This document shows positions 1 through 8,229 of a stretch of 64,000 nucleotides of DNA, piece by piece (the first letter of the stretch is position 1; each line of letters opens with the position of its first letter). Made by a program: the position numbers and the translations under genes. The notes beneath the pieces are model-generated. The model searched no databases. It worked only from the letters and a program-made list of their open reading frames with translations, and was not told the DNA's origin. The DNA is taken from contig NZ_VFVY01000013.1 of NCBI RefSeq assembly GCF_006442315.1, positions 62,001 to 126,000 on the forward strand. The letters are read 5' to 3'. The DNA is from Mesorhizobium sp. B2-3-4. Its GTDB lineage: Bacteria; Pseudomonadota; Alphaproteobacteria; Rhizobiales; Rhizobiaceae.

Positions 1-1
1 G

Positions 2-595
2 CCGTGGACGCGGCGCAAGGAGTTCCTGGCGCTGAACCCTGCCGGCACGCTGCCGATCCTGCTGGCCGAGGGCGACGTCCCGATCGTCGGCGCGACGGTG
101 ATTTCGGAATATCTCGACGAGACGCGCGGCGTGCTGAAGCGCGACAAGCGGCTGTTTGCCGAGGACCCGATGCAGCGCGCCGAAATCCGCCGGCTGATCG
201 ACTGGTATCTCAACAAGGCAGAGAGCGAGGTTACCCGCCACCTGGTGCGCGAGCGCGTGCTGAAGCCGATCATGCCGGAAACGGCCGGTGGCGGCTCGCC
301 CGATTCGGGTGCCATCCGCGCCGCGCGCGCCAACATCCGCCAGCATATGAAATACACCAACTGGCTGGCCGGTACCCGTCACTGGCTGGCCGGCGGCAGG
401 GTCACCTATGCCGATCTGGCGGCCGCCGCGACGCTGTCGGTGCTCGACTATCTCGGCGAGATCGACTGGCGCGAACACCCTGCCGCGCGCGAATGGTACA
501 CGCGGGTGAAGTCGCGGCCCTCCTTCCGGCCGCTCTTGACCGACCGCGTGCGCGGCCTGTCGCCGGTGTCGCACTATGCGGACCTCGACTTCTGA
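2..595 (+). CDS. Glutathione S-transferase family protein, 5' end outside window
   Basis: The window opens inside this gene, so the first residues are missing. The 197 visible residues carry the end of a thioredoxin-like fold: the NPAGTLPIL loop that holds the cis-proline, then ISEYLDE, where GSTs contact the gamma-glutamyl part of glutathione. The remainder is the all-helical C-terminal domain, with a TYAD N-capping box before its core helix. GSTs are cytosolic enzymes that conjugate or reduce substrates with glutathione; the substrate cannot be read from the sequence. Its stop lies 20 bases inside queG, so the two are probably cotranscribed and translationally coupled. Confidence 0.85.
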   Translation, partial: PWTRRKEFLALNPAGTLPILLAEGDVPIVGATVISEYLDETRGVLKRDKRLFAEDPMQRAEIRRLIDWYLNKAESEVTRHLVRERVLKPIMPETAGGGSPDSGAIRAARANIRQHMKYTNWLAGTRHWLAGGRVTYADLAAAATLSVLDYLGEIDWREHPAAREWYTRVKSRPSFRPLLTDRVRGLSPVSHYADLDF

Positions 596-1730
596 CGCGG
601 CAAGACTGCGTGCGCTGATCGACGCGGAGGCACGGCGCGCCGGTTTCGACGCCGTCGCCGTCACCGCTCCCGATGCCATTCCGCTGGCGCCCGCCAGGTT
701 GGCGGAATTCGTCGCCGACGGCTTTCACGGCTCGATGGACTGGATCGCCGAGACGCTTCAGCGCCGCAGCGAGCCGTCGGCCCTGTGGCCCGACGTGCGC
801 TCGATCATCGTGCTGGCCATGAATTACGGGCCGGACCATGATCCGCGCGACATTCTGGCCAGACACGATCGCGGCGCGATCTCGGTCTACGCCAAAAACC
901 GCGACTATCACGAGGTGATGAAGGGCCGGCTGAAGGAGATCGCCGGCAAGATCGTCTCGCGCGCCGGTGGCGACGTGAAGGTCTTCGTCGACACAGCGCC
1001 GGTCATGGAAAAGCCGTTGGCCGAGGCCGCGGGGCTGGGCTGGCAGGGCAAGCACACCAACCTGGTCAGCCGCGAACACGGCTCCTGGCTGTTCCTCGGC
1101 ACCATCTTCACCACCGCGCAACTGGAGCCGGACAGGGCCGAGATCGACCATTGCGGCTCCTGCCGCGCCTGCCTCGACGCTTGCCCGACCGACGCCTTTC
1201 CGGCGCCCTACCGGCTCGATGCGCGGCGCTGCATCTCCTACCTCACCATCGAGAACAAGGGGCCGATCCCGCAGGAATTCCGCGAGGCGATCGGCAATCG
1301 CATCTATGGCTGCGACGACTGCCTCGCCGCCTGCCCGTGGAACAAGTTCGCCAGCGCCGCCTCCGAAGCCAAGCTCGCCGCGCGGCACGATCTGCGCGAG
1401 CCGCCGCTGGCCGATCTGCTCGAACTGGACGATGCCGCCTTCCGCCTTTTCTTCTCAGGCTCGCCGATCAAGCGCATCGGCCGCGACCGCTTTGTCCGGA
1501 ACGTGCTGATCGCCGCCGGCAATTCCGGCGACGCCGCGCTGGCCGCCGCCGTGCGCGCCTTGCTCGGCGACGACTCGCCGCTCGTGCGGGGCGCGGCAAT
1601 ATGGGCGCTGGCGCGGCTGGTGCCGGAAACCGAATATCGCGAACGGGCCGCGAATGGCCTTGAAACCGAAAACAATGCCGCGGTGCGCGAGGAATGGCGC
1701 CTGGCGCGGCCAGACAGGACGCATGCATGA
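576..1730 (+). CDS. queG: Epoxyqueuosine reductase QueG
   Basis: QueG is the cobalamin and iron-sulfur enzyme that reduces epoxyqueuosine to queuosine in the anticodon of tRNAs for Asp, Asn, His and Tyr. The 384-residue protein has two ferredoxin-type cysteine clusters: Cys193, 196, 199 and 203 in CGSCRACLDACP, and Cys246, 249 and 253 in CDDCLAACP. The VDTAPV segment near Asp139 matches the family's catalytic acid region. The last 60 residues look like a HEAT-type repeat (LVRGAAIWALARL), as in long QueG proteins. The start overlaps the upstream GST gene, and the stop overlaps the next gene in an ATGA, so this is a tight operon. Confidence 0.95.
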   Translation: MRTSTSDAARLRALIDAEARRAGFDAVAVTAPDAIPLAPARLAEFVADGFHGSMDWIAETLQRRSEPSALWPDVRSIIVLAMNYGPDHDPRDILARHDRGAISVYAKNRDYHEVMKGRLKEIAGKIVSRAGGDVKVFVDTAPVMEKPLAEAAGLGWQGKHTNLVSREHGSWLFLGTIFTTAQLEPDRAEIDHCGSCRACLDACPTDAFPAPYRLDARRCISYLTIENKGPIPQEFREAIGNRIYGCDDCLAACPWNKFASAASEAKLAARHDLREPPLADLLELDDAAFRLFFSGSPIKRIGRDRFVRNVLIAAGNSGDAALAAAVRALLGDDSPLVRGAAIWALARLVPETEYRERAANGLETENNAAVREEWRLARPDRTHA

Positions 1731-2635
1731 GCCAAAAGCAGGTCTTCATCTTCGGCGCCGGCTATTCGGGCAAGGCCTTTGCCCGGGCCAATACCCAGGC
1801 CGCGACGATTTTCGGCACGACGCGTTCCGAGGAAAAATTCGCGGCGCTGCGCCAGGTCGGCATCGCCCCGCTGCTCTTCGATGGCGCGCTGACCGGCGAA
1901 ATCGGCGATGCGCTGGAGGAGACCACGCATCTGGTGATTTCGGTCGCCCCGGAAGACGCCGGCGACCCCGTGCTGAATGCCGCACGCGAAGCGATCGCCC
2001 GGATGCCGGCGCTCGAATGGATCGGCTATCTCTCGACCGTCGGTGTCTATGGCGATCACGGCGGCGCCTGGGTCGACGAGACGGCCGCATGCCGGCCGGT
2101 GTCGAAGCGCTCAGTGATGCGGGTCGAGGCCGAACGGGCCTGGCTGAAACTGGGCCAGGACATCGGCCGCCCGGTTGCGGTCCTGCGGCTGTCCGGCATT
2201 TATGGTCCTGGGCGCAATGCGCTGGTCAATCTGGAGAACGGTACCGCAAGGCGGCTGGTCAAGCCCGACCAGGTGTTCAACCGCATCCATTGCGACGATA
2301 TCGCCGGCGCGCTCTGGCAGCTTATCGCCGGCAACACCGGCGGCATCTTCAACGTCACCGATGACGAGCCGGCGCCGCCGCAGGATGTCGTCACCTATGC
2401 CGCTTCGCTGATGGGCCTGGAGCCGCCGCCGGAAATTCCTTTCGAAGGCGCCCAACTTTCGCCCATGGCGCGGTCCTTCTATGGCGAGAACAAACGGGTC
2501 GCCAACGCGGCCATCAAGGCGGCGGGCTATCGGTTTCGCTTTCCCGATTACCGTGCCGCCTTCGACCATATGTGGGCAAGCGGCGACTGGCGAGACGGCG
2601 CGCCGCGCAGCCCGATGCGAGGTGCGAAGGGCTAG
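1727..2635 (+). CDS. YeeZ-like NAD(P)-dependent epimerase/dehydratase family protein
   Basis: This 302-residue protein has an N-terminal dinucleotide-binding loop (FGAGYSGKAFA, residues 8-18) and an atypical short-chain-dehydrogenase core with YLSTVGVYG near residues 106-114 and LRLSGIYGPGRN, both typical of the extended SDR or YeeZ-like group. The reaction is unknown; the family is usually annotated as sugar-nucleotide epimerase-like. I chose the ATG that overlaps the queG stop (ATGA) over an upstream in-frame ATG, because the glycine-rich strand then starts at the usual distance from the N-terminus. It is the third gene of the GST-queG operon. Confidence 0.8.
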   Translation: MSQKQVFIFGAGYSGKAFARANTQAATIFGTTRSEEKFAALRQVGIAPLLFDGALTGEIGDALEETTHLVISVAPEDAGDPVLNAAREAIARMPALEWIGYLSTVGVYGDHGGAWVDETAACRPVSKRSVMRVEAERAWLKLGQDIGRPVAVLRLSGIYGPGRNALVNLENGTARRLVKPDQVFNRIHCDDIAGALWQLIAGNTGGIFNVTDDEPAPPQDVVTYAASLMGLEPPPEIPFEGAQLSPMARSFYGENKRVANAAIKAAGYRFRFPDYRAAFDHMWASGDWRDGAPRSPMRGAKG

Positions 2636-2699
2636 CACGATCGAAGCGTGGGGCTTCACGTGCTATGATTCTGCGGTTCGAGGCGCGGGGGTGCGGTTC

Positions 2700-3785
2700 A
2701 TGAAATCATCGACGCGGGCGCTTGGCGCGAGAAATGCGGTGTTGGCGGCGGCACTTGCCCTGGCGTGCCTCGCCGTGCAGCCGGCCGCGGCCGAGGAACG
2801 GGCAAAGGACCTGTTCGGCGCCGAAAAACTGCCGACCGCCACCGCGCCGCAATCCTTCGGCTTCTATTCCAAGGGCTGTTTCGCCGGCGGCGTTGCCATT
2901 CCCATGGACGGTCCGACCTGGCAGGTCATGCGGCCGTCGCGCAACCGCCGCTGGGGCCATCCGGCGATGATCGCCACGATCGAGAAATTGTCGCGCGACG
3001 CGGTCGCCGACGGCTGGCCGGGCCTGTTGATCGGCGACATCGCGCAGCCGCGCGGCGGCCCGATGCTGACCGGCCATGCCTCGCACCAGATCGGCCTCGA
3101 CGCCGACATCTGGCTGACGCCGATGCCAGCCCGCACCATGACCAGGGCGCAGCGCGAGAATATGAGCGCGACCCTGATGGTCGACGAGAAGACGCATCTG
3201 GTGAAGGACGCGCTGTGGACGCCGCAGCATACGGCACTGCTCAAGCGCGCGGCGAGCTATCCGCAGGTCGAGCGCATCCTGGTCAATCCCGGCATCAAGA
3301 AAAAGCTCTGCGACACCGTCAAGGGCGACCGCACCTGGCTGCGCAAGATCAGGCCGTTCTGGGGCCACGACTACCATTTCCACATGCGCATCGGCTGCCA
3401 GCCGGGCTCGCCCACCTGCAAGGCACAGGAGGCGACGCCTGATGACGATGGCTGCGGCAAGCCGCTGGCCTGGTGGTTCACCGAGGAGCCGTGGCGGCCC
3501 AACAAGAACCCCGATGCGCCGAAGGCGCGGGACGTGATGACGATGGCGAACCTGCCCAGGGAATGCCGCGCCGTGCTCGACGCGCCGGGACCGGCCTCGG
3601 CCGAGGCGGCGACCTATCATGGCGGCGCCGTGCCGGTCGCGGTGGCGGCGCCCGAACCGGAACAGCCGTCGCAGCCCGCCCCCGCGGCCAGCGACGTCTC
3701 CGACCTGTCCAACGCGGCAAATGCGTTCGCCGCCACCCCGAGGATCGGTGCGCCGGTGCCGCGGCCACGGCCGCCAGGGAACTGA
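2700..3785 (+). CDS. mepA: Penicillin-insensitive murein endopeptidase MepA
   Basis: MepA is a periplasmic zinc LAS-type peptidase that cuts the D-Ala to meso-DAP cross-links of peptidoglycan. The 361-residue product starts with a signal peptide ending at QPAAA/EER. It carries GHASHQIGLDAD (residues 125-136, with His129 and Asp136 as the expected zinc ligands) and DYHFHMR (residues 224-230), the second half of the metal site. Paired cysteines such as KGCF, KLCD and IGCQPG fit the disulfides of the family. The C-terminal 80 residues are a Pro/Ala-rich tail not needed for catalysis. The chosen ATG is 64 bases after the epimerase gene and directly precedes the signal peptide; a longer upstream reading is possible but less likely. 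Confidence 0.93.
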   Translation: MKSSTRALGARNAVLAAALALACLAVQPAAAEERAKDLFGAEKLPTATAPQSFGFYSKGCFAGGVAIPMDGPTWQVMRPSRNRRWGHPAMIATIEKLSRDAVADGWPGLLIGDIAQPRGGPMLTGHASHQIGLDADIWLTPMPARTMTRAQRENMSATLMVDEKTHLVKDALWTPQHTALLKRAASYPQVERILVNPGIKKKLCDTVKGDRTWLRKIRPFWGHDYHFHMRIGCQPGSPTCKAQEATPDDDGCGKPLAWWFTEEPWRPNKNPDAPKARDVMTMANLPRECRAVLDAPGPASAEAATYHGGAVPVAVAAPEPEQPSQPAPAASDVSDLSNAANAFAATPRIGAPVPRPRPPGN

Positions 3786-3999
3786 CCGCCGGGGACTATT
3801 GGCCAAAGTCACCGACCTTGCCGCGCGAGCTGAATTAGGCATGAGTACTACCGCAAGCCAGTGCAATTGACGTGCTTCTCCAGCACCACCAGCGGCGCAA
3901 AAAATGAATCCGAACAACGAGTTACTAAACCATTGATTTTAAAGTTAATTCTAGCCTCAATTGTTGACGGAAAGGAATTTATCCCTTATAATGTGGTGC
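3786..3999. other. AT-rich intergenic segment at the left edge of the toxin-antitoxin islet
   Basis: No gene is seen here. By hand count, positions 3901-3960 are about 30 percent G+C, in sharp contrast to the surrounding GC-rich genes, which suggests acquired DNA. No transposase, integrase or clear flanking direct repeat was found. The segment ends in the near-consensus promoter annotated separately. Confidence 0.6.
3964..3992 (+). promoter_or_regulatory. Near-consensus sigma-70 promoter, apparently driving a leaderless mRNA
   Basis: A TTGACG -35 box at 3964-3969 and a perfect TATAAT -10 box at 3987-3992 are separated by exactly 17 bases. The expected start point, about 7 bases after the -10, coincides with the ATG at 4000. 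The mRNA would therefore begin at or within a base or two of the start codon. No Shine-Dalgarno sequence lies in the short gap. Confidence 0.75.
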
Positions 4000-4686
4000 A
4001 TGACAGTTGCGACGCGTCAGTGGCGAGAGCGGTTGAGCGTGCCGGCCTATAGAGTGGCCGACGCGGCGCGTTACGCTGGCACGACAACGCAAACAGTCAA
4101 TAACTGGCAGCGAGCGGTCATAAGTGACCGTGAAGCAGGCAAGGCCCTGTCTTATTTGCAATTGGTGGAGCTTGGTGTAGTCGCGGCTATGCGAAAGCAG
4201 GGCGTTACGCTGAAGACAATCCGCAAAACGCGCCTCTACCTGGCGGAAGAATTTGGGTCTCAATTCCCGTTTGCCGAGTATCGGTTCAAAACTGATGGCA
4301 GGGAATTGATGATGGATTCCGAAGTATTGGCGCCTGAAGTCCGGAACAAACTAATTGTGGTTAGCGAAAACGGTCAATTTGCCTGGAAAGAAGTCCTCGC
4401 AAAGCTGCTTCGTCAGTTTGAGTACTCGGATGAGGACGATGGAATTGTCGTGCGGTGGAAGCTGGACGGTGACGATTCGCCGATCATCATCGACCCGCGA
4501 ATTTGCTTTGGCGAGCCTCAAGTTGGCGGCGTGCCGACCTGGACTATCCGCGAGCGCTGGGTTAGTGGCGAGGGGCTAAAAGACATAGCGACCGACTATG
4601 ATATTGAGCCCCACCTTGTGTCATCGGCCCTTAAGTTCGAGGGCATTCCTATTGATCTAAAGCGCCCTAATACGTGGGCAAACTAA
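4000..4686 (+). CDS. DUF433-domain antitoxin-like DNA-binding protein
   Basis: The 228-residue protein begins with a MerR-like or phage-type helix-turn-helix (YRVADAARYAGTTTQTVNNW, residues 11-30). It ends with a DUF433 domain from about residue 158 (SPIIIDPRICFGEPQVGG, then a WVSGEGLKDIATDYDIEP segment). This two-domain layout is typical of antitoxins paired with VapC45-like PIN toxins, where the antitoxin also represses its own promoter. The next gene is exactly such a PIN-like gene and overlaps it by 13 bases. In-frame starts exist at 3961 (TTG) and 3991 (ATG), but both lie in or before the promoter, so the ATG at 4000 is preferred. The DNA is much less GC-rich than its neighbours, suggesting transfer. 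Confidence 0.75.
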   Translation: MTVATRQWRERLSVPAYRVADAARYAGTTTQTVNNWQRAVISDREAGKALSYLQLVELGVVAAMRKQGVTLKTIRKTRLYLAEEFGSQFPFAEYRFKTDGRELMMDSEVLAPEVRNKLIVVSENGQFAWKEVLAKLLRQFEYSDEDDGIVVRWKLDGDDSPIIIDPRICFGEPQVGGVPTWTIRERWVSGEGLKDIATDYDIEPHLVSSALKFEGIPIDLKRPNTWAN

Positions 4687-5065
4687 CCTTCTTCTTTGAT
4701 CGAACGTTTGGCACCCGACTACCGGGTGCTCTCGCAACGATGAAGCCACCAATGATTATTCGCTGGCATCAGGAGATGGGTTTTGCCCATGACATGCCAG
4801 ACGACGAATGGATGGAGCCAGTAGGCGCGGCGCAGTGGGTTGTGCTTTCGCAAGACAGGAAATGGCACGAAATTGAGGTCGAGGCGCAGGCAGTTAGGCA
4901 GCACGGTTTGCGCTGCTTTATCTGCCCTGCATTGATCGATGGCAAACACTGGCAAGCTTTATGCAGCGCCACAAAAAGATGATGGAATTGGCAGAATCGA
5001 CGCCTGCTCCATTCATTTACCGTCTAAAGAAGAACGGTCAATTTTACCCGGTGCAGATACCATGA
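4674..5065 (+). pseudogene. VapC45-like PIN-domain toxin gene, broken by a -1 frameshift
   Basis: The first frame encodes 102 residues ending at 4982. It has an N-terminal acidic strand (FFFDRTFG, Asp9) and the later VVLSQDRKW strand with Asp61, as in PIN-like RNases of toxin-antitoxin pairs. After GKHW near 4950 the homologous-looking sequence continues in another frame, from about 4955 to the stop at 5063-5065: ASFMQRHKKMMELA, then APFIYRLKKNGQFYPV. This is the expected C-terminal helix and final strand of the family. Moving from the first frame to the second equals loss of one base around 4940-4958. The toxin is therefore probably inactive, unless the base was lost in sequencing. It overlaps the antitoxin gene by 13 bases. 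Confidence 0.6.
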
Positions 5066-5244
5066 ATTTGAGAGACAAGGCAGGGGAAACCTGTATTCCC
5101 TCTCTATAAGAGAGTGGCCGTTTGGCCGCAGAACCCGCTCGTGTGCGCCGCCGGGCTCGAAAACCGTTTCCCTTTTCAAACTCATGCGCTAGTCAACGCA
5201 GGAACGGCGGACGCCGTCAGGGGGCGCCGGAGACGGACGAGAGC

Positions 5245-6291
5245 ATGCCAGGCCTAAGCGATACCGACACCTCGTTGCGGTTTCCGATCCTGATCGGCGA
5301 CATTGGCGGCACCAATGCGCGCTTCTCGATCGTGCTCGACGCCAATTCCGAGGCCGGCGAGCCTGTCATCGTGCAGACCGCCAATTACAACACCATCGAC
5401 GAGGCGATCCAGGCGGCGGTGCTCGACCGCTCGTCGGTTCGTCCCAATTCGGCGGTGCTGGCGGTGGCCGGCCCGGTCGACGGCGACGAGATCGAACTCA
5501 CCAACTGCCCCTGGGTCGTCAAGCCGAGGCAGATGTTCACCAATCTGGGCCTGAGCGACATCGTCGTGCTCAACGATTTCGAGGCGCAGGCGCTGGCCGT
5601 CGTGGCGCTTGGCGAGGAGCATATGGAAAAGATCGGCGGCGGCACGCCGGAGCCCAATGCCGGACGCGTGGTGCTGGGTCCCGGCACCGGCCTCGGCGTC
5701 GCCGGGCTGGTCCATGCCTTGCACCACTGGATCCCGGTGCCCGGCGAAGGCGGCCATATGGATATCGGGCCGCGCACGCCACGCGATTTCGAGGTTTTCC
5801 CGCATATCGAGAAGCTCGAGGGCCGCATTTCGGGCGAGCAGATCCTGTGCGGGCGCGGTCTCGTCAACGTCTACCGCGCCGTGGCCAGGGCCGACGGCAA
5901 GCCGGCGCCGTTCACCACGCCGGCCGAAGTCACCGGTGCGGCGCTGTCCCAGTCGGACGCGGTGGCCGAGGAGGCGCTGGAGACCTTCGTCACCTGCCTC
6001 GGCCGCACCGCGGGCGACCTCGCGCTGGTGTTCATGAGCCGTGGCGGCGTCTTCCTCACCGGCGGCATCGCGCAAAAAATCGTGCCGGCGCTGAAAAAGG
6101 GCAATTTCCGCGCCGCCTTCGAGGACAAGGCGCCGCACAGCGCGCTGATGCGCACCATGCCCGTCTATGTCATAACCCATCCGCTGGCCGCTCTTCTCGG
6201 CCTTGCCGCCTATGCCAGAAACCCCTCTCTGTTCGGCGTCCAGACCTCGGGCCGGCGCTGGCGCGACGAAGTTAGTCATCCCAAGGCATAG
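5245..6291 (+). CDS. glk: Glucokinase
   Basis: Glucokinase phosphorylates glucose with ATP at the entry to the Entner-Doudoroff pathway used by rhizobia. The 348-residue protein has the phosphate-1 loop LIGDIGGTNARFSI near its N-terminus, then LNDFEAQALAV, the GPGTGLGVAGLV phosphate-2 loop and GEGGHMDIGP. These identify the bacterial Glk (ROK-unrelated) family of about 320-350 residues. The ATG at 5245 follows GGAG at 5229-5232. An in-frame ATG at 5122 would add 41 arginine-rich residues that look non-coding. It is followed after 36 bases by an ABC exporter gene. Confidence 0.93.
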   Translation: MPGLSDTDTSLRFPILIGDIGGTNARFSIVLDANSEAGEPVIVQTANYNTIDEAIQAAVLDRSSVRPNSAVLAVAGPVDGDEIELTNCPWVVKPRQMFTNLGLSDIVVLNDFEAQALAVVALGEEHMEKIGGGTPEPNAGRVVLGPGTGLGVAGLVHALHHWIPVPGEGGHMDIGPRTPRDFEVFPHIEKLEGRISGEQILCGRGLVNVYRAVARADGKPAPFTTPAEVTGAALSQSDAVAEEALETFVTCLGRTAGDLALVFMSRGGVFLTGGIAQKIVPALKKGNFRAAFEDKAPHSALMRTMPVYVITHPLAALLGLAAYARNPSLFGVQTSGRRWRDEVSHPKA

Positions 6292-6327
6292 GCAAGCCGG
6301 CTGCTTGGCGCTAATAGGGGTGCCGAA

Positions 6328-8229
6328 TTGCCCGGCCGCGGGAAGCGGAAACCGACAAAGCCCTCTGATTTGACACTTCAAAACCCAAACAAGCTGAAAG
6401 CCAGTCCCGGCGAGGTCACCGCGGTGCTGCGCCGCATTCTCGCGGAGAACAGCCATGACTACCGCTGGTCCTATGTCACCGCCGTGGTCTGCTCGCTGAT
6501 CGTTTCGGGAACGACCGCCTTTACCGCCTGGATCATGGCGCCGATGGTCAACCAGATCTTCTACGAGCGGCGCGGCGACGCCATCGTGTGGATCTGCGCC
6601 GGCTTCATGGCCGCCTTCGTGCTGCGCGGCTTCGCCGGCTACGGCCAGGCGGTGACGCTGGCCAGGATCGGCAACAATCTGGTTGCCCGCTACCAGAAGC
6701 GCATCTTCGACCATCTGATGAAACTCGGCGTCGGCTTCTTCAACGACACGCGCTCGGGCCGGCTGGCGGCTCAGGTCAACGAGAATGTCGGCGGCATCCG
6801 CGACCTCCTGTCCCTGACGCTGACGTCGATCGCCCGCGACGCGGTGACTCTGGTCGGCCTTCTCGGCGTCATGGTCTACCAGGATCCGGTGCTGTCGCTC
6901 AGTTCGTTGCTGATCGGGCCGCCGCTGATCTGGGCGGTGGTCTATCTGCAGCGCCGCGTGCGGCGCATCACGCGGGAATCCGTGCTGATCAATTCGCGGC
7001 TGATCGGGGCGGTGCAGGAAGCCACGCAAGGCATCGCCATCGTTAAGGCCTTCACGATGGAGGACGAGCTGTCGGGCCGCATCAGCAAGCTCGCCAACGA
7101 CGCCGAACAGCGCTCGAACAAGATTGCCCGCGTTTCCGAACGGCTGTCGCCGATTTCCGACATGCTGGCCGGCCTCGCCGTCACCTCCGTCATCGCCTAT
7201 TCCGGCTACCGGGCGCTCGTCCTCGGACAGCCGCCGGGCGCGGTGTTTTCCTTCATCACCGCGCTGATCCTGGCCTATGATCCGGCACGGCGCCTGGCGC
7301 GCATGCAGGTCGGCATGGAGCGCGCCCTGGTCAATGCACGCATGATCTACGAACTGCTCGACCTCGAGCCGAAGCAGGGCGACGCCCCGGATGCCGCGCA
7401 GGCCCATTTCACCACGGGCGAAGTGCGCTTCAACAAGGTGTCCTTCCGCTATGTCGAGGAGGCGCCGGTTCTCCAGGGTCTGAGCTTTGTCGCCGCCGCC
7501 GGCAAGATGACCGCCGTCATCGGCGCGTCCGGCGCAGGCAAGACGACGCTGGTGGCGCTGCTGCAGCGCTTCTACGACGTCGAGGACGGCACGATCGAGA
7601 TCGACGGCCAGGACATTTCCAAGGTCACCAAGCAGTCCTTGCGAAGCTCCATCGCCTATGTCTCGCAGGCGCCCTATCTGTTTGAGGGCACCATCCGCGA
7701 CAACATCCGCTATGGCCGCCCCTCGGCCACCGATGCCGAGATCGAGGAGGCGGCGCGACTGGCCGCGGCCGACGAGTTCATCCGCCAGCAGCCGCAAGGC
7801 TACGACACGCCGGTCGGCGAAAACGGCGCGACCCTGTCGGGCGGCCAGCGCCAGCGTGTGTCGATCGCCCGCGCCATCGTGCGTCAGGCGCCGATCCTTC
7901 TGCTCGACGAGGCGACATCGGCGCTCGACAACGAGGCCGAAGCCCGCGTCCAGCAGGCGCTCACCAAGGTCATGGAAGGGCGCACCACCATCGTCATCGC
8001 GCACCGCCTGTCGACAGTGGTCAATGCCGATCACATCATCGTCCTGGAACAGGGCCATCTGGTCGAGGAAGGCACCCACGCTTCGCTGATGGCCGACCCG
8101 CACAGCGTCTATGCCCGGTTCCACCGCATACAGGGCGTCAAGGGCCTGGGGCTTGTCGACGACAGCGCGCCGGTCGAGACTGCGGTTCAGGATCTGGAGA
8201 CCCAGACCATCGCCGGGAGCAAGACATGA
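6328..8229 (+). CDS. ABC exporter, fused transmembrane and ATPase domains (MsbA-like)
   Basis: The 633-residue half-transporter has an N-terminal six-helix membrane domain (residues about 45-330) and a C-terminal ATPase. The ATPase shows Walker A GASGAGKTT (399-407), signature LSGGQRQR (503-510), Walker B ILLLDEAT (523-530) and the H-loop IVIAHRLST. This is the layout of homodimeric inner-membrane exporters of the MsbA/lipid or multidrug type; the substrate is not evident. Translation is placed at TTG 6328, because AGGGG lies 7 bases upstream; no better ATG precedes the first helix. Its stop overlaps dapB in an ATGA. Confidence 0.88.
   Translation: MPGRGKRKPTKPSDLTLQNPNKLKASPGEVTAVLRRILAENSHDYRWSYVTAVVCSLIVSGTTAFTAWIMAPMVNQIFYERRGDAIVWICAGFMAAFVLRGFAGYGQAVTLARIGNNLVARYQKRIFDHLMKLGVGFFNDTRSGRLAAQVNENVGGIRDLLSLTLTSIARDAVTLVGLLGVMVYQDPVLSLSSLLIGPPLIWAVVYLQRRVRRITRESVLINSRLIGAVQEATQGIAIVKAFTMEDELSGRISKLANDAEQRSNKIARVSERLSPISDMLAGLAVTSVIAYSGYRALVLGQPPGAVFSFITALILAYDPARRLARMQVGMERALVNARMIYELLDLEPKQGDAPDAAQAHFTTGEVRFNKVSFRYVEEAPVLQGLSFVAAAGKMTAVIGASGAGKTTLVALLQRFYDVEDGTIEIDGQDISKVTKQSLRSSIAYVSQAPYLFEGTIRDNIRYGRPSATDAEIEEAARLAAADEFIRQQPQGYDTPVGENGATLSGGQRQRVSIARAIVRQAPILLLDEATSALDNEAEARVQQALTKVMEGRTTIVIAHRLSTVVNADHIIVLEQGHLVEEGTHASLMADPHSVYARFHRIQGVKGLGLVDDSAPVETAVQDLETQTIAGSKT

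Noticed and set aside
5100..5114. Hairpin CTCTC-TATAA-GAGAG as a terminator after the toxin gene
   Set aside because: The stem is only five weak base pairs and no T-tract follows; it is mentioned only as an islet-edge marker.
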